Shown: positions 38,995-47,939 of the stretch, piece by piece
How positions within the stretch are numbered: the stretch's first letter is position 1
How the letters are laid out: the number at the start of each line of letters is the position of its first letter
NCBI GenBank assembly: GCA_963797835.1
Contig: CAWCRN010000010.1
Coordinates: 62,001-126,000 of the forward strand
From: JBDTSW01 sp963797835
GTDB lineage: Bacteria > Actinomycetota > Thermoleophilia > Solirubrobacterales > 70-9
Length of the DNA stretch: 64,000 bases
Direction: 5' to 3'
Notes under the pieces: model-generated
Told to the model about the DNA's origin: nothing
Databases searched by the model: none
What the model saw: only the letters and a program-made list of their open reading frames with translations
Program-made: the position numbers and the translations under genes

Positions 38995-39717
38995 TCAGCC
39001 GGCGACGAGCAGGCGCTCACGCAGCCCGGCCGCGGTCTCGGGGCGCAGGCCGTTTCGCTCGAGGTAGGCGGGGACGCTGCCGTCCGCTCGCTCGGCCTCA
39101 TCGAGCGCGGCCCGGATCGAGTCAGGCAGCGGCTCGAGGAGCTTCTCGATCCCGGCCGGGAGGGGGTCCCCATCGTCCAGCTCCAGGTAGCCGCGCGCCA
39201 GCGGCCCGAGGCTGTCCAGGCCGGGCGCGCCCTGGACGTAGCGGCGCACGATCTCGTCCTCGGCCACTCCGAGCAGCGCCTGCAGGAACGCCGTCACGAT
39301 TCCCGTCCGGTCCTTGCCGGCCGCGCACCCATAGCCGGCCGGCTGCTCGTCGGCCATGGCGGCGATCGTCCCCGCGATCTCGGACCCGTGGTCGTCGACG
39401 ATCTCGCGGTAGAGCGAGGTCATCCGGTCCGCCGCCTGATCGGGGGTGAGGCCGTCGCGCGCCGCGTCGGCGAAGTCGATCTTCCCGGCGGCGGGGATCG
39501 GCTGGCTCACGTAGTCGACGTGATTCGAACGCGCCCAGTCCTGGATCACGGAGCGATCCTCGTCCTCGCCGCGCAGGTCGACGACGCGGCGCAGCCCGGC
39601 GGCCTCCAGCGCGCCGAGCTCGTTCGAGCGCACGAGGCCACCCGAGAGCCGGAACACCGCTCGTGCGCGGACCCGGCCTCCGCCGGCGACGGGCACATCC
39701 CCGGCGTCAGTGATCAC
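38995..39717 (-). CDS. Tyrosine/dual-specificity protein phosphatase
   Basis: About 240 residues. The P-loop is GCAAGKDRTGIVTAFLQALL, with catalytic Cys and Arg, and the upstream FRLSGGLVRSNELGALEAAG and VVDLRGEDE motifs are those of bacterial PtpB-like phosphatases. The residue before the Cys is Gly, where His is normal, which may lower activity or be a read error. GTG 39717 is chosen because the longer frame would cross the operator of the opposite gene. Similar enzymes also hydrolyse phosphoinositides. Confidence 0.85.
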   Translation of the reverse strand: MITDAGDVPVAGGGRVRARAVFRLSGGLVRSNELGALEAAGLRRVVDLRGEDEDRSVIQDWARSNHVDYVSQPIPAAGKIDFADAARDGLTPDQAADRMTSLYREIVDDHGSEIAGTIAAMADEQPAGYGCAAGKDRTGIVTAFLQALLGVAEDEIVRRYVQGAPGLDSLGPLARGYLELDDGDPLPAGIEKLLEPLPDSIRAALDEAERADGSVPAYLERNGLRPETAAGLRERLLVAG

Positions 39718-39779
39718 AGCCGGGAGCCTAGCGAGGCGCGCCCGCGGGCCGGCGAACCCGCCGCGGCGGCGGTGATGTA

Positions 39780-39789
39780 AACGACCGTT
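39780..39789. promoter_or_regulatory. Candidate TetR-type operator, site 9
   Basis: AACGACCGTT with flanks TA and CA gives TAAACGACCGTTCA, one mismatch in the core. It lies 16 bp upstream of the acyl-CoA dehydrogenase start. Confidence 0.58.
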
Positions 39790-39805
39790 CAGTACGATTG
39801 GCGCC

Positions 39806-40969
39806 GTGGAGCGCACCGTCTTCACCCCGGCGCACGAGGCGTTTCGAGCCGAAGTGCGCGACTGCTTCGAGCGCGAGGTCGTGCCGGTCTACCCGGAGTG
39901 GGAGCGGGCGGCGCGGCCTCCGCGCGAGTTCTGGCTCCGCGCAGGCGAGCTCGGGATTCTCGGCATCGGCGTCCCGCCCGAGTACGGCGGCCTGCCGAAC
40001 TCCGACTTCCGGCACAGCGTCGTGGTCACCGAGGAGGCACAGCGGTTGGGCCTCGCGCTGGGGGGCCTCCGCGTCCACACCGACATCTGCATGCCCTACC
40101 TGCTCGAGTACGCGACCGAGGAGCAGCGACGGCGCTGGCTGCCGCGGCTGACCGCGGGCGAGGCGGTGGTGGCGCTGGCGATGTCGGAGCCCGGCGCCGG
40201 CTCGGACATGAAGGCGATGGCGACCCGAGCCATTCGCGAGGACGACGCCTACACCGTCAACGGGACCAAGACCTTCATCTCCAACGGGCGGGGGGCGGAC
40301 CTGATCATCCTCGCGGTCAAGACCGACCCCGCCGCCTGGCGGCGCGGAATCAGCCTGCTGATGGTGGAGGCGACCGCGCCCGGCTTCGAGCGCGGGCCCA
40401 GCCTCGAGAAGATCGGGCTGAAGGCGCAGGACCTCTGCGAGCTCTACTTCACGGACACGCCGGTCCCGGCGTCCGACCTGCTGGGCGAGGAGAACCGGGG
40501 CTTCGAGTACCTGACGTCGAACCTCGCCCAGGAGCGCCTCTCGATCGCGGTCAACTCGCAGGCCGCGGCGGCGGCCGCGCTCGACTGCTCGGTGCAGGCG
40601 CTGGCACCGAGCAACGGCGCCACGAACGGCGCCGCCAACGGCGAGCGGGCCGACCAGCTGCCCCAGCACGTCAAGTTCGAGCTCGCCGCATGCGCGACCG
40701 AGGTGAGCGCGGGCCAGGCCCTGGTGGACCAGGCGCTGGAGGCTCTCCTGGCGGGCCGGCTCGCCGCGTCGGACGCCGCCGCCGTGAAGCTGTTCTGCAC
40801 CGAGCTCCAGGGGCGCGTCGTCGACCGCTGCCTCCAGCTCCACGGGGCGGCGGGCTACGAGCGGGACTCGCGAATCGGCCGCGCCTACGCCGACGCCCGC
40901 GTCAGCCGGATCTTCGGCGGCTCGAGCGAGATCATGAAGGTGATCGTGGCCCAGTCGCTCGGGCTCTAG
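39806..40969 (+). CDS. Acyl-CoA dehydrogenase
   Basis: Intact, 387 residues from a GTG. Key motifs are GILGIGVPPEYGGLPNSDF, LAMSEPGAGSDMKAMATRA, VNGTKTFISNGRGADLIILA, and the C-terminal YADARVSRIFGGSSEIMK. It oxidises an acyl-CoA to the 2-enoyl-CoA using FAD. An unusual Asn/Gly/Ala-rich insert (SNGATNGAANGERADQLP) lies around residue 275, where relatives have a helix turn. With the operator right before it and the thiolase right after it, it forms a small beta-oxidation unit. Confidence 0.95.
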   Translation: MERTVFTPAHEAFRAEVRDCFEREVVPVYPEWERAARPPREFWLRAGELGILGIGVPPEYGGLPNSDFRHSVVVTEEAQRLGLALGGLRVHTDICMPYLLEYATEEQRRRWLPRLTAGEAVVALAMSEPGAGSDMKAMATRAIREDDAYTVNGTKTFISNGRGADLIILAVKTDPAAWRRGISLLMVEATAPGFERGPSLEKIGLKAQDLCELYFTDTPVPASDLLGEENRGFEYLTSNLAQERLSIAVNSQAAAAAALDCSVQALAPSNGATNGAANGERADQLPQHVKFELAACATEVSAGQALVDQALEALLAGRLAASDAAAVKLFCTELQGRVVDRCLQLHGAAGYERDSRIGRAYADARVSRIFGGSSEIMKVIVAQSLGL

Positions 40970-40991
40970 GGGCCAACGCGCCGTGGCAGCC

Positions 40992-41001
40992 AACGGTCGT
41001 T
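40992..41001. promoter_or_regulatory. Candidate TetR-type operator, site 10
   Basis: AACGGTCGTT with flanks CC and AA, one core mismatch, 12 bp upstream of the thiolase GTG and 22 bp after the dehydrogenase stop. Confidence 0.58.
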
Positions 41002-41013
41002 AACATTCTGGGC

Positions 41014-42225
41014 GTGCGCAGCGCGGTGATCATCGACGCGGTTCGCTCGCCGATGGCGAAGGGCCGCGCGGCGAGCAACGGCAAGCCCGGCGGCGCGCTC
41101 AGCGAGCTGCACCCCGTGGAGCTGCTGGCCCAGACCCTGAAGGGGCTGATGGACCGCAACGACGTCGATCCGGGCGAGGTCGAGGACGTGATGGCCGGCT
41201 GCGTCAGCCAGGTGGGCGAGCAGGCCGGCCCCGCGGGACGCTGGGCCTGGCTCGCGGCCGGGCTCCCCGAGCACGTCCCGGCGACGACGATCGACCGGCG
41301 CTGCGGCTCCAGCCAGCAGGCCGCCGACTTCGCGGCGCAGGGGATCATGGCGGGCGCCTACGACACGGTCGTGGCCTGCGGCGTCGAGTCCATGAGCCGG
41401 GTGCCGATGTTCACGGCCCGGATCGGGCAGGACCCGTTCGGCCCCTCGGTGACCGAGCGCTACGCCCCCGGGCTGGTGCCCCAGGGAATCTCGGCCGAGC
41501 TGATCGCCTCCCGCTGGGAGCTGGGCCGGACCGAGCTCGACGTGTTCTCGGCGCGCTCCCACCAGTGCGCCGCCGCGGCCGCCGAAGATGGCAGCTTCGA
41601 CGGCGAGATCGTGCCGATCTCGGTCGGCGGCGACAACGGCGACGGAAAGCTCGTCGAGGGCGACGAGACGATCCGTCCCGGGACCACCGTCGAGAAGCTC
41701 GCCGAGCTGAGGCCCGCGTTCGAGAGCGACGAGATGAGCGAGCGCTTTCCGGAGATCGAGTGGAGCGTCACCGCCGGCAACTCCTCGCAGCTGACCGACG
41801 GGGCCAGCGCCATGCTGATCATGAGCGATGAGCGGGCCTCCCAGCTCGGGCTGCGCCCGCGGGCCGCCTTCAGGGGCTTCGGCGTCGCTTCCGACGACCC
41901 GATCACGATGCTGAGCGCCCCGATCCCGGCGACCGAGCGGGTCCTGGCCAAGACCGGCATGAAGCTGGACGAGATCGACCACTACGAGGTGAACGAGGCG
42001 TTCGCGCCCGTGCCGCTCGCCTGGCGCAAGCACTTCGACGCCGACCTCGAGCGGCTCAACCCGCGCGGCGGGGCGATCGCGCTGGGGCACCCGCTCGGGG
42101 CCTCCGGGGCGCGGCTGATGACGACGATGCTGAACGCGCTGGAGGCCGACGGAGGGCGCTACGGGCTGCAGACGATGTGCGAGGCGGGCGGGATGGCGAA
42201 CGCGACCGTGATCGAGCGGCTCTAG
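41014..42225 (+). CDS. Thiolase (acetyl-CoA acyltransferase, FadA-type)
   Basis: Intact, 403 residues. All catalytic elements are present: nucleophile Cys in IDRRCGSSQQAADFAAQGI, NEAFAPVPLAW, GHPLGASGARLM with the His, and the second Cys in MCEAGGMANATV. It cleaves 3-ketoacyl-CoA to acetyl-CoA (or propionyl-CoA) and a shortened acyl-CoA. GTG 41014 is placed just after the operator. It is convergent with the AttH-like gene, with only 6 bp between stops. Confidence 0.95.
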   Translation: MRSAVIIDAVRSPMAKGRAASNGKPGGALSELHPVELLAQTLKGLMDRNDVDPGEVEDVMAGCVSQVGEQAGPAGRWAWLAAGLPEHVPATTIDRRCGSSQQAADFAAQGIMAGAYDTVVACGVESMSRVPMFTARIGQDPFGPSVTERYAPGLVPQGISAELIASRWELGRTELDVFSARSHQCAAAAAEDGSFDGEIVPISVGGDNGDGKLVEGDETIRPGTTVEKLAELRPAFESDEMSERFPEIEWSVTAGNSSQLTDGASAMLIMSDERASQLGLRPRAAFRGFGVASDDPITMLSAPIPATERVLAKTGMKLDEIDHYEVNEAFAPVPLAWRKHFDADLERLNPRGGAIALGHPLGASGARLMTTMLNALEADGGRYGLQTMCEAGGMANATVIERL

Positions 42226-42231
42226 GGGGGC

Positions 42232-43221
42232 TCAGAGCTGGTCGATGCGGCGGCTGCGCTCGAGCCACCCGTAGCCGACCTCGCCGTCCCAGTCGAAGCG
42301 GCTCGGGGCCTCGACGATCACCTTGGTCGTGGTGCGGGACGGGTCGGTGCCCACGAGCAGGTCGTTGGGCTCGTCGAGCATGAACGGCAGCGCGTGCAGC
42401 ACCTCGCCGCCGATCGAGACCTCGCCGTCGCCCAGGGTCACCCCGAATTCGCGTGGGGAGGCGTCGGGGGCCGTCAGCGTCGGCATCTCGCCGGGATCCA
42501 GGTAGCGCATCTGGCCGCCCTCATAGGCGAAGCCCTGGTTCAGCACGACCTCGTCCTCGGGGCTCCAGATGCGCAGGGCGCAGAACACCCGGCCGCTGGG
42601 GAATTCGGCGTGGGCCCAGCAGGTCCGATTCAGATTGGCGAAGTTGCGCGGGCCGAGCGTGTGGTCCCGGAACCCGGTGCAGTCCAGCTCGATGGTGCGC
42701 CCGCCGGCCTGCAACCGTCCGCTGAACCTGCCCGCCTGCTCGATGTGGGCGTGTCCCCACTGCTGGGCGCGCATCCAGTCCGTCAGGTCCCAGACGGGGC
42801 AGATGCTCTCGTAGGCGAGCTCGTATGCGAGCCGCTCGACGGGCCGGTCGACGACCAGCCCGGCCGCCGCCGCCTCGGAGTCGGTCCGCATCGCCATCCC
42901 GTCCTGGTGCAGCGACCAGCGCTCGAACGGCCGCTCGCACTTCAGGCTCAGGGCTCCGCTGCTCGCCAGAGCCGGATCCGCTGAGAGCCCGACGGACTTC
43001 GAGATCGACAGCTCCCCGCCCGGAAGGAGCGCCGCGGTGGTCCCGCGCCAGAGGTCGGGGTTGTGCGGAAGGCGGCCGAGGTGGATGAAGACACCGGTCT
43101 CGCGCTCGGGGTCGAAGCAGACGAAGGCGTAGTTCTCGCTCCACAGCGGGACGTCCGCCCGCGGCGGGTGAGGGTGCTCGTCGGAGGGAGCGCTGAGGCT
43201 CAGCTCGATGCCGGCTTCCAT
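42232..43221 (-). CDS. AttH/CrtC-like beta-rich protein, copy 1
   Basis: 329 residues, intact. The family call is tentative. It is rich in predicted beta strands and has the recurrent Arg-Asp-His turn TGFRDHTLGPRNFANLNRTC, also seen in copies at 48815 (LRDRTWGYRD) and 51364 (ARDRSWNQLR). Such two-barrel lipocalin-like proteins include hydratases and isomerases of hydrophobic substrates (CrtC, AttH), but most are uncharacterised. ENYAFVCFDPERETGVFIHL near the start suits a ligand-binding barrel. Its ATG overlaps the stop of phosphohistidine protein B (TGATG), so the two are made together. Confidence 0.7.
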   Translation of the reverse strand: MEAGIELSLSAPSDEHPHPPRADVPLWSENYAFVCFDPERETGVFIHLGRLPHNPDLWRGTTAALLPGGELSISKSVGLSADPALASSGALSLKCERPFERWSLHQDGMAMRTDSEAAAAGLVVDRPVERLAYELAYESICPVWDLTDWMRAQQWGHAHIEQAGRFSGRLQAGGRTIELDCTGFRDHTLGPRNFANLNRTCWAHAEFPSGRVFCALRIWSPEDEVVLNQGFAYEGGQMRYLDPGEMPTLTAPDASPREFGVTLGDGEVSIGGEVLHALPFMLDEPNDLLVGTDPSRTTTKVIVEAPSRFDWDGEVGYGWLERSRRIDQL

Positions 43222-44810
43222 CAGGCGCTCACGATCCGCTCCAGCACCCGGACGCGCCCCGCGCCCCCGTCGACCTCGACGCGGTCGCCGCTCCGGATCA
43301 CGCGCGTGCCCTCCCCGGTCCCGATCACGCAGGGGATCCCGAGCTCCCGCGCCACGATCGCCCCGTGGCTGAGCGGGCCCCCGACGTCGATGGCCAGGCC
43401 GGAGGCCGCGTGCATGAGCGGCGCCCAGCCCGGGTCGGTCGTGTGGCAGACGAGCACCTCCCCCGGATTGATCTGCTCCGACCCCTCCGAGGACGCGACG
43501 ACCTTGGCTATTCCCTCGACCACGCCCGGGCTGGCCGCGGTGCCCTCCAGCTCGGCCGTGGCGGGGTCCACCTCGGTCTCGATCGGCTCCGGCTCGCCCC
43601 ACCAGCCGTCGGGCAGCTCGATCTCGAGATAGCGCAGGTGGCGCGCCCGCCGCTCCGAGACGAGCTCGCCCGCCTCGGCGGGGGGCGCGGCCGCCGTCAG
43701 CTCGCCCACCGTCAGGAAGAAGACATCGTCGCGGTCGGCGAGCGCGCCCTCGGCAACCAGGGAGTCGCCGAGGCGGCGCGCGGCGCAGCGCCCCACGTCG
43801 AAGGTCCTGACCATGGCGCCGCGGCCGACCTCGCGCAGCGGCATCAGCCGCCGGGCGAGGGCGGTCAGCGCGCTCGCCCGCCCCCGCGCCGCCGGCCCCA
43901 GCGACCGGCGCAGCGCGGTGGCGGCCTCGCGCGCATCGGCGGCGCTCTGCTCGCACTTGCGCCGCGGCGACTCGTCATCCGGCATCGCCGCAAGGGCGCC
44001 GACCACGGCGTCGAGCAGCTCGGGGCGCTCCCGCCACACGGTCGTCGCCAGCTCGCCTTCCTCGGGACCGTGAAATCCGTGTCGCGCCACCACCGTCTCG
44101 ATCGAGAGCCGGCCGCGCGAGAGCTCCCACAGGTCGGCGACCACCTCCGTCTCGTCCAGGCCCTCGACTCCGGCGACGATCGCGTTTTCGTGGCGCTCCA
44201 TCCCGGCCTCGGTGCAGATCTGGGCGAGCTGGTCGTAGATCCCCTGCGTAAGCATCGTTCCAAGCCCGTGCCAGTGCAGCACGCGCCGGTACTGCTCGAC
44301 CGCCTCGGCCAGCAGCCGCCGGTCGCGGTCGCGGTCTGGGTCACCCCTCACCGCGTCGAGCCACCAGGCGTGGGTTCGGTCGCGGGCTCGGCGCACGCGC
44401 CCGCCGACGCGCGCGAGCGCGACGGGCATCCGGACCGCCACCGCCGGATAGCGGCGGCGGCTCTTGTGCGAGGCCGCGCCGGTCCGCACCGTGCCGAAGA
44501 ACTGCCGCTCCAGGGCATCCCCCGAGCTGCCGGGCGAGAGGTCGGCCGCCAGGCGGAAGCGGTTCAGGTTCGCCGCCGGGTGCGCGAAGAAGATCCCGAT
44601 GAAGCGCTCGTCGCCGTCATCCGGGATCACGACGTCGCGCTTGCTGAGCACCCCCATCTCGGCGAAGGAGCCGCGCAGGGCGAGCTCGGTCGCGTCGCTG
44701 TAGAAGGTCCAGGTGAGGGGGGTCGTCCTGCCGGGCAGCGCCTCCGTCGCGTTGACCGTGGTCCAGTAGGTGTCCGCGCGGCTGCTTTGGCTGACGGGAT
44801 CCGCTGCCAC
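43221..44810 (-). CDS. PEP-synthase-like phosphohistidine-domain protein B, without ATP-grasp domain
   Basis: Intact, 529 residues from a GTG with a GAGG site. N-terminal ADTYWTTVNATEALPGRTTP is shared by paralogues C and D. The middle has RHGFHGPEEGELATTVWRER, similar to the substrate-binding domain of rifampicin phosphotransferase. The C-terminal domain has VDPATAELEGTAASPGVVEG, CHTTDPGWAPLMHAASGL and the phosphohistidine loop GPLSHGAIVARELGIPC. The ATP-grasp domain of PEP synthases is missing, so any phosphotransfer would need a separate ATP-binding partner, as in phenylphosphate synthase. The substrate is unknown. Confidence 0.87.
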   Translation of the reverse strand: MAADPVSQSSRADTYWTTVNATEALPGRTTPLTWTFYSDATELALRGSFAEMGVLSKRDVVIPDDGDERFIGIFFAHPAANLNRFRLAADLSPGSSGDALERQFFGTVRTGAASHKSRRRYPAVAVRMPVALARVGGRVRRARDRTHAWWLDAVRGDPDRDRDRRLLAEAVEQYRRVLHWHGLGTMLTQGIYDQLAQICTEAGMERHENAIVAGVEGLDETEVVADLWELSRGRLSIETVVARHGFHGPEEGELATTVWRERPELLDAVVGALAAMPDDESPRRKCEQSAADAREAATALRRSLGPAARGRASALTALARRLMPLREVGRGAMVRTFDVGRCAARRLGDSLVAEGALADRDDVFFLTVGELTAAAPPAEAGELVSERRARHLRYLEIELPDGWWGEPEPIETEVDPATAELEGTAASPGVVEGIAKVVASSEGSEQINPGEVLVCHTTDPGWAPLMHAASGLAIDVGGPLSHGAIVARELGIPCVIGTGEGTRVIRSGDRVEVDGGAGRVRVLERIVSA

Positions 44811-44828
44811 GCCTCAACTCTCGCCTAT

Positions 44829-44852
44829 TTGACACTTTCTGTCAAGTGTCAA
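44829..44852. promoter_or_regulatory. Perfect 9-bp inverted repeat upstream of phosphohistidine protein B
   Basis: TTGACACTT-N6-AAGTGTCAA, about 20-40 bp upstream of the GTG at 44810. On the minus strand it includes TTGACA hexamers that could serve as a -35 element, so binding would block transcription. Sequence differs from the AACGATCGTT family. Confidence 0.6.
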
Positions 44853-44862
44853 GCAAGCTCCA

Positions 44863-45471
44863 TCACTCGACGAGCGCCGGCACCACGAAGCGGCGCACGG
44901 ACTCCCGGATCAGGCGGGGATCCGAGTGGAAGGCCTCCGGCTGCGCGACCAGCCCCACGTGCACGAAGGTGAGCCAGCGCACGGACTCGTCGAGGTCGAG
45001 CTCCGGGCTCAGCTCGCCGGCCTCGCGCAGGCGCTCCAGGATCGGCATCCAGTACTCGACCATGACCTCGGTCACCCCCGGCGAGCGGTCGATCACGGCC
45101 GAGGTGACGTCCAGCGCCCCGCCCGCGATCAGGAACTCGACGTAGGGGCTGCGGCGCGCCGAGAGGGCCAGCTCCACTACGGCGTCGGCTATCAGCTCGG
45201 GGGCGGGACGATCGGCCCGGAGCTTTCGCCGGGCCCGCTCGTTGACGCGGTGGGCCTCGTCCACGATCACCTCGGCGATGATCCCGTTCCTGCCGCCGGG
45301 CACGTGGTTGTAGAGCGTCTGGCGCGTGACGCCGGCCTCGCCGGCGATGTCCACGACGGTGGTGGCGTGGATCCCCTGGCGCCGGAAGCAGCGCGCGGCC
45401 GCGGCCAGGATCCGCTCGCGTGTCCCCTCCATCGCTCCCACGCTAGCGCGGAGGGCGGTACGCCGAGCCAT
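44863..45471 (-). CDS. TetR-family regulator
   Basis: About 202 residues. The DNA-binding domain reads MEGTRERILAAAARCFRRQG, then HATTVVDIAGEAGVTRQTLY with NHVPGGRNGI. ATG 45471 gives an N-terminal extension MARRTALRASVG and sits 3 bp from operator site 11; ATG 45432 gives the compact form. It is divergent from an SDR/dehydrogenase operon sharing that operator and is followed by the phosphohistidine B unit. It is the best candidate for the regulator of the AACGATCGTT sites. Confidence 0.9.
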   Translation of the reverse strand: MARRTALRASVGAMEGTRERILAAAARCFRRQGIHATTVVDIAGEAGVTRQTLYNHVPGGRNGIIAEVIVDEAHRVNERARRKLRADRPAPELIADAVVELALSARRSPYVEFLIAGGALDVTSAVIDRSPGVTEVMVEYWMPILERLREAGELSPELDLDESVRWLTFVHVGLVAQPEAFHSDPRLIRESVRRFVVPALVE

Positions 45472-45473
45472 CA

Positions 45474-45483
45474 AACGATCGTT
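45474..45483. promoter_or_regulatory. Candidate TetR-type operator, site 11 (perfect core)
   Basis: AACGATCGTT with flanks CA and AA, between the divergent TetR and SDR genes. It is 3 bp from one TetR start and 49 bp from the SDR ATG. Confidence 0.65.
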
Positions 45484-45531
45484 AACATCCGCGCGCAGCG
45501 AGCCAAGCGGATCGTCGAACGGAGAACCTGG

Positions 45532-46296
45532 ATGGACCTGAAGGGCGGCTCGGCCGTCATCACCGGCGGGGCCTCGGGCCTCGGCCTGGCGACCGCCAGG
45601 CGGCTGCTCGAGGCCGGCGCTCGGGTCGTGATCGTCGACCTGCCCGGCTCGGACGGCGAGGCGGTTGCGGGGGAGCTGGCCGACGGCGCCGCGTTCGCGG
45701 CGGCCGACGTCACCGACACCGACCAGATGAACGCCGCCTTCGACGCGGCCGAGGCCGGCGGGCCGCTGCGCGCGCTCGTCCACTGCGCGGGCCGCGGCGG
45801 GGCGGTCCGACTGGTCAACAAGGACGGCAGCCCCGGCTCGCTCGAGACCTACACCGAGGTGGTCAACGTCAACCTGATCGGGTCGTTCAACGCGCTGCGG
45901 CTGGCCGCGGCGCGGATGGCCGCCAACGAGGCGGTCGACGGCGACCGCGGCGTCTGCGTGCTCACCTCGTCGGTTGCCGCCTTCGAGGGGCAGATCGGCC
46001 AGATTCCCTACACGAGCTCCAAGGCGGGAATCGCCGGGATGACCATCGTCGCGGCGCGCGACCTGGCCGGTAAGGGCATCCGCGTCTGCACGATCGCGCC
46101 GGGGACGTTCGACACACCTTTGCTGGCGAGGGTCTCCGACGAGGTCAGGGCGGGGCTCGCGAAATCCGTGCCGCACCCCAGCCGCCTCGGCGAGCCCGAC
46201 GAGTTCGCGGCGCTGGCCCTGCACATCGTCGAGAACCCGATGCTGAACGGCGAGACGATCCGCCTCGACGGCGCGATCCGGATGCCCCCGCGCTGA
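45532..46296 (+). CDS. SDR, 3-hydroxyacyl-CoA dehydrogenase type II-like
   Basis: Intact, 254 residues. The NAD motif is VITGGASGLGLATARRLLEA with a following IVDLPGSDG acidic turn. The catalytic Ser lies in VLTSSVAAFEGQIGQ and the YxxxK motif in YTSSKAGIAG. The closing LNGETIRLDGAIRMPPR and overall length match type II 3-hydroxyacyl-CoA dehydrogenases (HSD10-like), which act on branched and steroid-type substrates. The ribosome site GGAG lies 8 bases upstream. It heads an operon with an acyl-CoA dehydrogenase and a thioesterase. Confidence 0.9.
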   Translation: MDLKGGSAVITGGASGLGLATARRLLEAGARVVIVDLPGSDGEAVAGELADGAAFAAADVTDTDQMNAAFDAAEAGGPLRALVHCAGRGGAVRLVNKDGSPGSLETYTEVVNVNLIGSFNALRLAAARMAANEAVDGDRGVCVLTSSVAAFEGQIGQIPYTSSKAGIAGMTIVAARDLAGKGIRVCTIAPGTFDTPLLARVSDEVRAGLAKSVPHPSRLGEPDEFAALALHIVENPMLNGETIRLDGAIRMPPR

Positions 46297-46300
46297 GCCG

Positions 46301-47428
<1,128 letters not shown>

Positions 47429-47429
47429 G

Positions 47430-47906
47430 GTGGGCGGCCCCGTCCAGTCCCGCGACTGGGACCCCATCCCGCCGCCGGAGCGCACGGCCGAGAGCTGGCT
47501 GCGCTGGGCGAACGAGCTGCCCTTCTGCAGGGCGCTCGGGCTGGTCACCTCGGAGCTGGGCGACGGGCGCCTCACCGCCGGGCTCGAGCGGGCGCCCGTG
47601 GTCGCGAACCCGAACGGCTCGGTTCACGGCGGGCTCCAGGTCGCGCTCGCCGACCACTGCATGGGCATGGCCGCGATCGCCGTGCTGCCCCCCGGCTTCC
47701 TCGCGGTGACCGCGAGCGTGCACGCGTCCTATCACCGTCCCGCCGTGCCGCCGCTGACCCTGCGGGGGTTCGTCCGCTCGTCGGGCCGCACGCTGGTCCA
47801 CGTCGACGTCGACGTGTTCGACTCCCGCAACCGCCTCTGCACCAGCGCCCACGGCACGATGGCGGTCGTCGACGCCGAGACCGTCACCAACGACGCCGGG
47901 GGCTAG
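47430..47906 (+). CDS. PaaI-type hotdog thioesterase
   Basis: 158 residues from a GTG directly after the dehydrogenase stop. The hotdog signature is VVANPNGSVHGGLQVALADH with the catalytic Asp region following (MGMAAIAVLPPGF), then LAVTASVHASYHRPAVPPLT. It would release free acids from acyl-CoAs, for example dead-end branched or aromatic thioesters, to recycle CoA. It is the last gene of the operon and is convergent with the hydrolase at 47940. Confidence 0.9.
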   Translation: MGGPVQSRDWDPIPPPERTAESWLRWANELPFCRALGLVTSELGDGRLTAGLERAPVVANPNGSVHGGLQVALADHCMGMAAIAVLPPGFLAVTASVHASYHRPAVPPLTLRGFVRSSGRTLVHVDVDVFDSRNRLCTSAHGTMAVVDAETVTNDAGG

Positions 47907-47930
47907 GGCCGAGCGGAGGGCCGTCGGCCC
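47906..47930. terminator. Bidirectional hairpin terminator candidate
   Basis: GGGCCGA and TCGGCCC form a perfect 7-bp stem around an 11-base loop, between two convergent stops. It is followed by a C run. Confidence 0.4.
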
Positions 47931-47939
47931 CCCCGCGGG

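Noticed and set aside
37188..39449. Very long open frame on the plus strand (753 codons) antisense to the phosphohistidine A and NTF2-like genes
   Set aside because: Shadow of GC-rich coding DNA: composition is Arg/Ala/Gly-rich with no domain, and it crosses several well-supported genes and an operator. The same applies to long antisense frames at 1866-3728, 8775-10841 and 30780-32330.
1709..45483. KstR (cholesterol regulon) operator
   Set aside because: KstR sites have AAC and GTT separated by two bases; here four bases (GATC) separate them in every good site.
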